Shown here: positions 16,824-25,272 of the stretch, one piece after another | Numbering within the stretch: position 1 is the first letter of the stretch | Layout of the letters: each line of letters starts with the position of its first letter | From: Nitrospira sp. | GTDB taxonomy: Bacteria; Nitrospirota; Nitrospiria; Nitrospirales; Nitrospiraceae | Direction: 5' to 3' | NCBI GenBank assembly: GCA_022842445.1 | Contig: JALHPO010000001.1 | Coordinates: forward strand, 357,144 to 421,143 | Length of the DNA: 64,000 bases | The notes under the pieces: model-generated | Told to the model about the DNA's origin: nothing | What the model saw: the letters and a program-made list of their open reading frames with translations, nothing else | Databases searched by the model: none | Position numbers and translations under genes: made by a program

Positions 16824-19618
16824 CGCTTCGCGCGGCCAGCGGAAGATCGGCGGCCCGTGCGTGCCGGCTTCGCGGACTTTGTTCGCGATACTGCAGCAGG
16901 CCCGGCGGCTTTCTTGGCATCAGCTTCAGCCAGCGCGGCATGTGCGGCGGCGAGCCGCGCGATCGCCACGCGGTAGGGCGAGCAGCTGACATAATCCAAT
17001 CCGAGCTGGTGGCAGAACTCCACCGAACTGGGATCGCCGCCATGTTCCCCGCAAATGCCAAGCTTGATTCCTGGCCTGGTCTTGCGGCCTCCGCTGATGG
17101 CCTGTTTCATCAACGTTCCAACGCCTTCCCGGTCAAGGACGGCAAAGGGATCGGATTCCATGATGCCTACGGTCTTATAGTAGTCGATGAACTTTGCCGC
17201 ATCGTCTCGGGAAAACCCGAACGTGGTTTGCGTCAGATCATTCGTGCCGAACGAGAAAAACTCCGCCTCTTCCGCAATCCGATCGGCGGTCACCGCCGCG
17301 CGCGGCAACTCGATCATGGTCCCGATCAGATAGGAGAGCTTGACGTTATAGCGCTTCATCGTCTCCTGCGCGACTTCGCGGACCAAGTCCTTTTGCGACT
17401 TCATTTCCGAGACCATGCCGACCAAGGGAATCATGATCTCCGGCACGATCTTCTTGCCTTCCTTGGCCAATTCACAGGCCGCTTCCATGACCGCCCGCGC
17501 CTGCATGCGGGTGATCTCCGGCATCGTGATTCCGAGCCGGCATCCGCGCAGCCCCAGCATCGGGTTGAATTCATGCAGCTCTTCGACACGGACCAGCAGC
17601 CGCCGCTTTTCGTCGAGCGCCGCGCCGTCTTTGCCCGTCAATTCGAGCCGCGCGATCTCGACCATCAACTCTTCCCGCTTGGGAAGAAACTCGTGGAGCG
17701 GCGGATCCAGCAGCCGGATCGTCACCGGATAGCCCTGCATTTCACGGTAGAGCCCGATGAAATCTTGTTTTTGGAGCGGCAGCAGCTGATCAAGATACTT
17801 TTCCCGCTCTTCCTTCGTTCTGGCCAAAATCATCTTCTGCATGACAGGAATACGGTCTTCCGCGAAGAACATGTGCTCGGTGCGGCAAAGCCCGATGCCT
17901 TCCGCGCCGAACCCTCGGGCGATCTTCGCCTGCTCCGGCACATCGGCATTGGCCCGCACCCTCAGTTTGCGCACATTGTCTGCCCACGAGAGAATCGTCG
18001 CGAACCGCTGATATTTGTCCGACTTTTTGGCATCCAACTTACCTTGAATCACCTGAATGATTTCAGACTCGACGACCGGGATATCCCCCTCGTACACGTT
18101 GCCGGTCGACCCATTGATCGAGAGATAGTCGCCCTCTTTGAACGTCTTGGCGCCGATCTTGACCCGTTGGGCATCAAGCACTTCCACGGCGTCGCAGCCC
18201 GCCACACAGACCTTGCCCATCTGCCGCGCGACAACCGCGGCATGCGAGGTCATCCCGCCGCGGGCCGTCAAAAATCCTGCCGCCGCGTTCATGCCATGGA
18301 TATCGTCCGGGCTGGTCTCCTGCCGGACCAGTACGACGCGGGTGCCGGCAGCCTTCATCTCCACCGCGCGATCGGGCGTCAGCGCGATTTTTCCCGCCGC
18401 CGCGCCGGGACCGGCCGGCAAACCCTTGCCGAGGGGATTCGACTTCGACTCTTCGTTCGTATCGAAAATCGGATAGAGATACTGCGCGAGTTGATCCGGG
18501 CCGATGCGCTGCACGGCTTCCTGCTTGGAAATCAGCCCTTCTCTCACCATATCGACGGCAATCTTGACCGCGGCGATTCCGGTGCGTTTCCCGACGCGGG
18601 TTTGCAGCATGTAGAGCTTGCCCTCCTGGATGGTAAACTCCAGGTCGAGCATGTCGCGATAGTGTTTTTCGAGTTTCTTATAGGTATGCGCCAGTTCCTT
18701 GTACGCCTCCGGCGCCTTCTTCGCGAGCTCGGTGACCGGCAGCGGAGTTCTGATGCCTGCGACCACGTCCTCCCCCTGCGCATTCATCAAACATTCCCCG
18801 AAGAAGGCATGATCACCCGAGCTGGGACTGCGTGTGAAGGCCACACCGGTACCGCTCGTCTCGCCCATATTGCCGAACACCATGGCCACGACGTTCACGG
18901 CGGTCCCCCAGGAATCCGGAATCCCGTAGAGCCGCCGATACGTAATGGCCCGCGCGCCGAACCAGGAAGAAAAGACGGCGTCGATCGCCATGCGCAATTG
19001 TTCCTGCGGGTCGTCCGGAAAATCCTTTTTCGTTTCTTCCTTGATCAGCGCCTTGAAACTCGCCACCAATTCACGCAGATGCCGGGCATCGAGATGCGTC
19101 TCATGGGCCGCCCCGACTTCGGCTTTCTTGTGTTTGAGGATGGCTTCGAAATGTTCGCGCTGGACACCCATGACGATGCTGCCGAACATGGAGACGAACC
19201 GCCGATAGCTGTCCTGCGCGAACCGGTCGTTGCGTGTTTTCTCCGCAAGCCCTTCCACCGTCTTGGTCGTGAGTCCGACGTTCAGAACTGTGTCCATCAT
19301 GCCCGGCATCGACGCGCGCGCGCCGGATCGCACGGATACGAGCAGCGGCTTTGCGGGGTCGCCGAAGCCCATGCCCATCGAACGCTCCACGCGCTTGAGT
19401 GCCTGCAACGCCGCCTCCCACATGCCCGGAGGATACTTCTTCCCGACCTTGTAATATTCGACGCACGCCTCCGTTGAAATCGTAAAGCCTGGAGGAACCG
19501 AGATGCCTAGATTGGTCATCTCCGCCAGTCCGGCGCCCTTGCCGCCAAGCAGTTCCTTCATCTTGGAAGTGCCTTCGGCCTTCCCATCACCAAAGTAGTA
19601 GACGTATTTCTTGCCCAC
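16820..19618 (-). CDS. ppdK: Pyruvate, phosphate dikinase
   Basis: 932 residues with all three parts: an ATP-grasp nucleotide domain at the start (VYYFGDG, LLGGKGAGLAEM), the swivelling phosphohistidine domain (GGMTSHAAVVARQMGKVCVAGC with the catalytic His) and the C-terminal PEP/pyruvate barrel (GLCRTEHMFF, SFGTNDLTQTTFG, GICGEHGGDPSS). It interconverts pyruvate + ATP + Pi and PEP + AMP + PPi, feeding gluconeogenesis. After the usual end (ARLAAAHAAL) there is an unusual tail of about 35 residues rich in Ala, Lys and Arg. It follows glyS by 108 bp and overlaps ribD by 4 bp. Confidence 0.95.
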   Translation of the reverse strand: MGKKYVYYFGDGKAEGTSKMKELLGGKGAGLAEMTNLGISVPPGFTISTEACVEYYKVGKKYPPGMWEAALQALKRVERSMGMGFGDPAKPLLVSVRSGARASMPGMMDTVLNVGLTTKTVEGLAEKTRNDRFAQDSYRRFVSMFGSIVMGVQREHFEAILKHKKAEVGAAHETHLDARHLRELVASFKALIKEETKKDFPDDPQEQLRMAIDAVFSSWFGARAITYRRLYGIPDSWGTAVNVVAMVFGNMGETSGTGVAFTRSPSSGDHAFFGECLMNAQGEDVVAGIRTPLPVTELAKKAPEAYKELAHTYKKLEKHYRDMLDLEFTIQEGKLYMLQTRVGKRTGIAAVKIAVDMVREGLISKQEAVQRIGPDQLAQYLYPIFDTNEESKSNPLGKGLPAGPGAAAGKIALTPDRAVEMKAAGTRVVLVRQETSPDDIHGMNAAAGFLTARGGMTSHAAVVARQMGKVCVAGCDAVEVLDAQRVKIGAKTFKEGDYLSINGSTGNVYEGDIPVVESEIIQVIQGKLDAKKSDKYQRFATILSWADNVRKLRVRANADVPEQAKIARGFGAEGIGLCRTEHMFFAEDRIPVMQKMILARTKEEREKYLDQLLPLQKQDFIGLYREMQGYPVTIRLLDPPLHEFLPKREELMVEIARLELTGKDGAALDEKRRLLVRVEELHEFNPMLGLRGCRLGITMPEITRMQARAVMEAACELAKEGKKIVPEIMIPLVGMVSEMKSQKDLVREVAQETMKRYNVKLSYLIGTMIELPRAAVTADRIAEEAEFFSFGTNDLTQTTFGFSRDDAAKFIDYYKTVGIMESDPFAVLDREGVGTLMKQAISGGRKTRPGIKLGICGEHGGDPSSVEFCHQLGLDYVSCSPYRVAIARLAAAHAALAEADAKKAAGPAAVSRTKSAKPARTGRRSSAGRAKR

Positions 19619-19726
19619 GTCTGTATCTCCTTTGCAATTCGTTCAGCGCATGCCTGCTGCGACCTGCAGGCACCGCCTCATCTCACCTTCCGAGAAGACA
19701 AACTGCGACATCATGCTCGGTTCCAG

Positions 19727-21916
19727 CTAGCTCCCTTGTACCACAATCTGTGAAAAGTCCGCGAACACCATGAACAGATCATCCACTTCCTTGAGCAGGG
19801 ATAGCCTATTATTGCGGACAACTTTGTCGTCAGCATTGACCATCACCGCCGTAAAAAATGCGTCGATCGCCGGTTTGAGCCGGACGAGCGCCTCCAGAGC
19901 CTGATGGTAATCACCGGCGCTCATGCCAGCTGCCATCCGGCCTCGTTCATCGGTGACGGCCTGCTGGAGAACGGACTCAGCGGCATGCTGAAACTTCGCG
20001 GCATCCACCGGCTCCCGGTTCCATTGTTCTTTCTCGACCAACCGGTGCGCCCGTTTAAAGCCGACAATCAAGGGATCGAACTCCGGCTTCCTCGTGACCG
20101 CTTCGAGTGCCTTCATTTTCTGCGACAGATCGACGAAATCCAGCGGCTTGTCATATGCCGGTTTCAACACCGCCTCGATGACATCGTCCCGCAACAGATG
20201 CACGACTCTTCCGTAATGCCTGACCCGCTCGAAGAGAAATTCCACGATTCGCCGCCGGCCTTGATGTCCTGTGTCAGGCGTTCCCTTGAACCCATGATCA
20301 GACACGAGGGTTCTCGCGTGCTCGATCCATGGCTCCACGTCGGTTCGAAGATTGCCCTCGAGCATGATCCGAACAATCGCTGTCGCATGCCGCCGGAGCG
20401 CAAAAGGATCTTCCGATCCGGTTGGCACGATGCCGACATGGAAAAATGCGGCGATGGAATCCAGTCGATCGGCCAGGGACAGAATCTGTCCCTCGATCGT
20501 CTTGGGCAATTCACCTTCAATCGCCTTGGGAAGATACTGCTCTCGAATGGCCTGGGCTACCGCAGCCGGCTCTCCATCATGTAGGGCGTACTCGCCCCCC
20601 ATGATGCCTTGCAACTCAGGAAACTCTCCCACAATCCCGGTGAGAAGATCGGCCTTGGACAAAGAGGCGGCTCGATCGCACGCCTGCCCCAGTTCATCCT
20701 CCCCGGGATACAGGTGCGCGGCAATGAAGCCGGCTAGTTTTCTCACCCGCTCCTGCTTCTGTTCCATAGTGCCAAGCTTCTGATGAAAGGTCACACCGGC
20801 GAGCTTCTTGCCACGATCTGCCAGTTTCACCTTCCGGTCTTCATCGAAAAAGAATTTCGCGTCAGCCAACCGTGCCGCCAACACCCGCTCATTGCCTTCG
20901 CGAATGAGGGACATGTCCTTGACGCGGTTGTTGGCCACGGCGATGAAATGCGAGACCAGCTTACCGGTCTGCTTGTGACGCAAGGAAAAGAAGCCCTGAT
21001 GTTCCTTCATCGAAGTGATCAGAATTTCCTCCGGCACATCCAGGTAGGCCTCCTTGAATGATCCAATGATGGACGAGGGTAGTTCCGTCGTATACACGGC
21101 CTGGTCGAGCAAAGCCTCGTCTTCATTCAGACGAAATCCCGTCTTGCTGCAAACTGTGGCAATTTGCTCTTGAATCAATTGACGGCGTCGTTGCGGATCG
21201 ACGATGACGCCCTGGCGCTCCAGGACTCTCACATAGGAAGCTGCATCCCGCACCGACAGCCATTTCCCTCCGCCTACAACCCGATGGCCCCTGGTTCGAT
21301 CGGATGCCTTGATCCCGGCCGCTTCAATTGGAAGCACTGCGCCCCCATACAGCGCGAGCACCCATCGGACAGGACGGGCAAAGCGTACACCGGTCTCATT
21401 CCATTTCATCGATTTAGGAAATGTCAGAGCCGACACCAGCCGCGGCAGCACCTCGGCCAGCACGGATGTGGCCGGCTGCCCTTTTTCATGTTTCACCGCG
21501 AAAAGGTACTCGCCCTTCGGCGTCTGTCGTACCTGTAGATCCTGAACAGCAACACCCTGACCTGCAGCAAATCCCATCGCCGCTCTGGTCGGTTGGCCGG
21601 CCTGGTCAAACGCAACAGTCTTCGATGGTCCCATCGCTTCTTTGACGATGGAGGTTTGCCCGGTTGCCAGGCCCTCGACCACCACTGTCAGCCGGCGCGG
21701 CGTGCCCAGCGTGCGAATGGATTGAAAGGCCAGCCGTTGATCGCGAAACAGCCGCTCGGCGGATTCCTTGAGCGATGCCAGCGCAGGAACGATAAAGTGA
21801 TACGGCAGTTCTTCGACACCGATTTCAAGCAGCAGTTCTGCCACAGCCGGGGCAGAAGTTCTGACGGTCTTTTTCAGCTTAATGCCCGGACGTCCTGCCT
21901 GCTTACGCATAGCCAT
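19727..21916 (-). CDS. glyS: Glycyl-tRNA synthetase, beta subunit
   Basis: A 729-residue subunit of the bacterial alpha2beta2 glycyl-tRNA synthetase. After a short basic leader the family start is clear (ELLLEIGVEELPYHFIVPAL). Further hallmarks are RTLGTPRRLTV, FPKSMKWNETGVRFARPVRWVL, the HD-like domain (VTFHQKLGTMEQKQERVRKL, LSKADLLTGIVGEFPELQGIMG) and the C-terminal anticodon-binding DALR-like region. It starts 6 bp after the glyQ stop, as in the common glyQ-glyS operon. It supplies tRNA binding and part of catalysis for glycine charging. Confidence 0.95.
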   Translation of the reverse strand: MAMRKQAGRPGIKLKKTVRTSAPAVAELLLEIGVEELPYHFIVPALASLKESAERLFRDQRLAFQSIRTLGTPRRLTVVVEGLATGQTSIVKEAMGPSKTVAFDQAGQPTRAAMGFAAGQGVAVQDLQVRQTPKGEYLFAVKHEKGQPATSVLAEVLPRLVSALTFPKSMKWNETGVRFARPVRWVLALYGGAVLPIEAAGIKASDRTRGHRVVGGGKWLSVRDAASYVRVLERQGVIVDPQRRRQLIQEQIATVCSKTGFRLNEDEALLDQAVYTTELPSSIIGSFKEAYLDVPEEILITSMKEHQGFFSLRHKQTGKLVSHFIAVANNRVKDMSLIREGNERVLAARLADAKFFFDEDRKVKLADRGKKLAGVTFHQKLGTMEQKQERVRKLAGFIAAHLYPGEDELGQACDRAASLSKADLLTGIVGEFPELQGIMGGEYALHDGEPAAVAQAIREQYLPKAIEGELPKTIEGQILSLADRLDSIAAFFHVGIVPTGSEDPFALRRHATAIVRIMLEGNLRTDVEPWIEHARTLVSDHGFKGTPDTGHQGRRRIVEFLFERVRHYGRVVHLLRDDVIEAVLKPAYDKPLDFVDLSQKMKALEAVTRKPEFDPLIVGFKRAHRLVEKEQWNREPVDAAKFQHAAESVLQQAVTDERGRMAAGMSAGDYHQALEALVRLKPAIDAFFTAVMVNADDKVVRNNRLSLLKEVDDLFMVFADFSQIVVQGS

Positions 21917-21922
21917 CGTCTG

Positions 21923-22864
21923 CTACTTTCGGCCTGCTCGGGTTGTCGAGCCAGACCTACCCGATTTGACGGCACCATGCGACCCTGTACCACTCAGCAA
22001 CGGATGGCCCATGGCCGCACGCTCTTCGATATAACGCTCAGCACATTGCCGGGCCAAGGCTCGCACTCTGGCAATATACCCGGTCCGCTCGGCCACACTG
22101 ATGGCACCGCGTGCATCCAGAAGATTGAACGCGTGGGAGGACTTGATGCAGTAGTCGTAGGCCGGCAGCGTCAGACGCTTATCGTTCCGGCTCAGCAATC
22201 GCTTGCACTCTCCTTCATACGACTGAAACATCTGCATCAGCATGGGCACATCGCCCTCTTCGAAATTGTACCGGGAGCCTTGTACTTCGGTTTCATGGTG
22301 GATATCGCCGTAGGTGATGGCGTCAGTCCAAGCGAGATCGAAGACGTTGTTCACCTCTTGTAGGTACATGGCGATGCGCTCGGTTCCGTACGTAATCTCG
22401 CCCGTGATGGGACTCAATTCAATGCCGCCGATTTCTTGAAAGTACGTGAACTGCGTGATTTCCATGCCATCCAGCCGCACTTCCCATCCCAGCCCCCAGG
22501 CACCCAACGTCGGCGACTCCCAGTCGTCCTGAATGAAACGGATGTCGTGCTGTTTTGGATTGATCCCCAAGCGCGACAAGCTTTCAAGATACAACTCCTG
22601 GATGTTGTCGGGAGCGGGCTTCAGCACCACTTGGTACTGATAGTAGTGCTGCATGCGGTTTGGATTTTCACCGTAGCGCCCATCGGTGGGACGACGGCAG
22701 GGTTGCGCATAGGCGGCGCGCCAGGGTTCCGGTCCCAGCGACCGGAGAAAGGTCGCTGGATGGAATGTGCCGGCTCCCATCTCCATATCGTAGGGCTGAT
22801 GAATGACACAGCCCCGATCGGCCCAAAAGCGGTGCAGGGTAAGAATCAAATCTTGATAATTCAC
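21923..22864 (-). CDS. glyQ: Glycyl-tRNA synthetase, alpha subunit
   Basis: A 313-residue catalytic alpha subunit. The sequence opens with [24 protein letters not shown] and contains [31 protein letters not shown] and [18 protein letters not shown], all hallmarks of GlyQ, with the class II active-site motifs. The C-terminus is extended by about 20 basic and serine-rich residues. It is the first gene of the long minus-strand run; the 277-bp intergenic region upstream is shared with the divergent Rrf2 gene and must hold its promoter. There is no T-box leader that I can see. Confidence 0.96.
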   Translation of the reverse strand: MNYQDLILTLHRFWADRGCVIHQPYDMEMGAGTFHPATFLRSLGPEPWRAAYAQPCRRPTDGRYGENPNRMQHYYQYQVVLKPAPDNIQELYLESLSRLGINPKQHDIRFIQDDWESPTLGAWGLGWEVRLDGMEITQFTYFQEIGGIELSPITGEITYGTERIAMYLQEVNNVFDLAWTDAITYGDIHHETEVQGSRYNFEEGDVPMLMQMFQSYEGECKRLLSRNDKRLTLPAYDYCIKSSHAFNLLDARGAISVAERTGYIARVRALARQCAERYIEERAAMGHPLLSGTGSHGAVKSGRSGSTTRAGRK

Positions 22865-23141
22865 GGCAGGTCCAGCCTAGACGGGAGAAATAAACGACTG
22901 TTTATTCGGTTGCGCAAAGCGAGGGGCAAGCTAACAAGAATGCTTTTCTCCTGTCAAGCAACATTCCCTCTGTGATCAATAGCTTGCAAATGGCTTCGTC
23001 TAGGGGTTGTGCAACTCGAATGGGCAGTGCAGAGGAAGGCTCATCATCATCCGAATGCATCATGGCTTGACAGACGAAAACGACTTGACCTATTGTTCTG
23101 CTTGTTGACAAACTAACTAATAATTATATTCCCTCACACCA

Positions 23142-23576
23142 ATGAAACTGTCGAAGAAAAGCGAGTACGGACTCCGGGCCCTTCTTGAATTAACGCTGGC
23201 CCATGAAACGGGCACATTACAACGCCAGGACATTGCCGCTCGCCAGCACATCCCGATTGAATTCTTAGAGCAAATCCTGCTCGCGCTGAAGCGAGCCGGC
23301 CTCCTTTCAAGCCGGCGAGGCGCCAAAGGGGGCTACACCCTGATCAAGCAACCGAAAGATATTTCGCTCGGCCAGGTGATTCGTATTCTCGACGGCCCCC
23401 TTGCGCCGATCGGCTGTGTCAGCAAGACCGCGTACCAAAAATGCAGTGATTGCCCTTACGCCAATAAGACGCAGTGCCCCGTGCAGCAGGTCATGGGCGC
23501 CGTACGGGACGCGATTGCCGATATCCTGGATAACTACTCACTGGCTGATTTCGCGTCAGGCCATCGGAAAACGTAA
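23142..23576 (+). CDS. Rrf2-family transcriptional regulator with Cys cluster
   Basis: 144 residues. The N-terminal winged helix has the Rrf2 signature (MKLSKKSEYGLRALLELTLA, IPIEFLEQILLALKRAGLL, RGAKGGYTL). The C-terminal part carries four cysteines (C92, C101, C104, C112) in GCVSKTAYQKCSDCPYAN and QCP, a spacing suited to an iron-sulfur cluster or redox sensor as in IscR/NsrR relatives. It should bind DNA as a dimer and respond to redox, nitrosative or Fe-S status; targets cannot be assigned. The preceding 60 bp are very AT-rich with a TTGACA box at 23105-23110, but no well-spaced -10 element. A TauE-type permease gene follows after 6 bp. Confidence 0.85.
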   Translation: MKLSKKSEYGLRALLELTLAHETGTLQRQDIAARQHIPIEFLEQILLALKRAGLLSSRRGAKGGYTLIKQPKDISLGQVIRILDGPLAPIGCVSKTAYQKCSDCPYANKTQCPVQQVMGAVRDAIADILDNYSLADFASGHRKT

Positions 23577-23582
23577 CGAACC

Positions 23583-24416
23583 ATGGACCTGCTCGTTCTC
23601 GTATCGATCACATTCATCGCAGCAGCCGTCAACGGCGCGCTGGGGTACGGATTTTCCTCAATCACAGTCCCTGTCGCACTGCTGTTCTATACCAATCGGA
23701 TTCTGAATCCAGCTCTGGTCCTCATCGAACTGGTGATCAATAGCTACGTCCTGTTCATCAATCGGGCCAGTATTCCACATATCTGGAAGCGAGTGGCGCC
23801 GATTCTCATCGGCCTGGCGATCGGTGTCGCCATCGGCAGCTATATCTTGTCATTGGTCCATCCTGCCTGGGTCAAGTTCGTCACGTATTTTTTTCTGCTG
23901 CCGCTGATTCTCCTCCAAGCCGCCGGCATCCGAAAACCGATTAAGGCTGAACGCGCCATCGCTGTTCCATTTGGGGTGGGAATCGGCACCCTCTATTCCG
24001 TCACGACGATTTCCGGGCCCCCACTCGCGTTATTGTTCAATAATCAAGGCTACGCCAAGCAGGATTTCCGGGCTGCGCTCGGCGTCATTCGCGCCGCTGA
24101 ATCCTCTATGACCGCCATCGCCTACGGCATCATCGGCTTCTATAGCGCTGGCAGCATAGAGATCATTCCCTATATTGTTCCCAGCGTCCTCCTGGGTATT
24201 CCGCTCGGCAGCTATCTCATTCGCTGGATGGATCCTGAAACATTCAGACGGATCTGCATGGCATTCGATGCACTCGTGGTGGCATTCGGGCTGTCACGAG
24301 TATTAGTCGAACTCAATCTCGCGTCCGCATTTACAACCTACAGCATTCTATCGATTGTCATCCTATTGAATGCGTATCTGCTGTACCGTTTTTTTAGAGA
24401 GCGCCCACCACCGTAA
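23583..24416 (+). CDS. TauE/SafE-family membrane permease
   Basis: A 277-residue membrane protein with seven to eight hydrophobic helices. It has the TauE/SafE pattern: an N-terminal helix with AAVNGALGYGFSSITVP, then FGVGIGTLYSVTTISGPPLALLFNNQG at the start of the second half, and a C-terminal helix pair. Family members export sulfite, sulfoacetate or other organosulfur anions, although most are uncharacterised. It follows the Rrf2 regulator by 6 bp, so the two probably form a regulator-transporter unit responding to a sulfur or redox signal; that link is inferred. Confidence 0.8.
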   Translation: MDLLVLVSITFIAAAVNGALGYGFSSITVPVALLFYTNRILNPALVLIELVINSYVLFINRASIPHIWKRVAPILIGLAIGVAIGSYILSLVHPAWVKFVTYFFLLPLILLQAAGIRKPIKAERAIAVPFGVGIGTLYSVTTISGPPLALLFNNQGYAKQDFRAALGVIRAAESSMTAIAYGIIGFYSAGSIEIIPYIVPSVLLGIPLGSYLIRWMDPETFRRICMAFDALVVAFGLSRVLVELNLASAFTTYSILSIVILLNAYLLYRFFRERPPP

Positions 24417-24699
24417 TCTTTCCACCCTCGGCGCTTCAAATTGATTTGAGTCCGGCACTTTTTTCCCTTCACCGCCCTTGACAACCTCGCCAAAGCTACT
24501 TTCTGTAGTGCCTGCCTGGAAAACCATACACTAGGAATTGTTTGATTTTCTTCACGCTTCACGCCCCTCTCTCAACGATGAATCCTACACCCTTCACACT
24601 ATACACCTGCACTCTCCAGGTCGAAGTCAAACTCCGCAATTCATAAGCACTTTCCAATCACCTCTATCAGGCATAGCCCTTGCTCATACACCCCTCAGA

Positions 24700-25101
24700 A
24701 TGAGAATCTCGACTGACAGTAATTTTCAGAAATCGATCATTGGTCTGGCCTGTTCGATCACCTTGAGTGTCCTGTTCCTCTCCCTCTCAGGTTGTGGGTC
24801 AGGAGGCGCTGGGGAACCAACGATTTCTACAACCTCCACCGCAAGTGGAGCCACGGCAACCTTGGTCTGGAATCCGGTGCAGCCCCAACCAGGGGAACCA
24901 TCGATCCTCGGCTATTACATCCGCTATGGAAGGCAATCCACGGGCCAACCTGGCTCCTGTTCCTATGAAGACTCCATCTTCGTGATGACCTCAACCGGAA
25001 CCGTAACAGGGCTAGAAACCGGCAGCCGCTATTACTTTGCGGTGAGTGCCTATAATGGAGTTGAAGGTGCCTGCTCAAACGAGGTCTTCACCGATACGTA
25101 A
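24700..25101 (+). CDS. Lipoprotein with fibronectin type III-like domain
   Basis: 133 residues from the ATG at 24700; an upstream in-frame start at 24538 would add low-complexity residues and put the signal peptide inside the protein. The N-terminus is a signal peptide with lipobox SLSGC. The mature part has an Fn3 pattern: ATLVWNPVQ near the start, LGYYIRYGRQS, then TGLETGSRYYFAVSAYNGVEG and SNEVFTDT. Such domains mediate binding on the cell surface. No strong ribosome-binding site is visible. It stands alone between the permease and transketolase genes. Confidence 0.7.
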   Translation: MRISTDSNFQKSIIGLACSITLSVLFLSLSGCGSGGAGEPTISTTSTASGATATLVWNPVQPQPGEPSILGYYIRYGRQSTGQPGSCSYEDSIFVMTSTGTVTGLETGSRYYFAVSAYNGVEGACSNEVFTDT

Positions 25102-25272
25102 CACGCCGCCTCAGAGATTTCCCTCAGTCATTTCCTCGCAATTTCCCATTACTCTTCGTTGACTCCCTCCAATTGATTTGTTAGCCTCAAGACCCGCTTC
25201 GTTGTTCCTGATAAGAAAGAGCGGACGAGCTCGATACCACCCGTAGGCATCTGTCGCCCGAAAGGAGTTCTC

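Noticed and set aside
16751..19477. A 908-codon open frame on the plus strand opposite ppdK
   Set aside because: It is a His/Arg-rich shadow of the real minus-strand ppdK gene, which shows all catalytic motifs; long antisense frames are common in GC-rich DNA.
23099..23135. A sigma-70 promoter for the Rrf2 gene (TTGACA near 23105)
   Set aside because: AT-rich sequence follows, but the best TATATT is only about 14 bases away, too short for a confident call.
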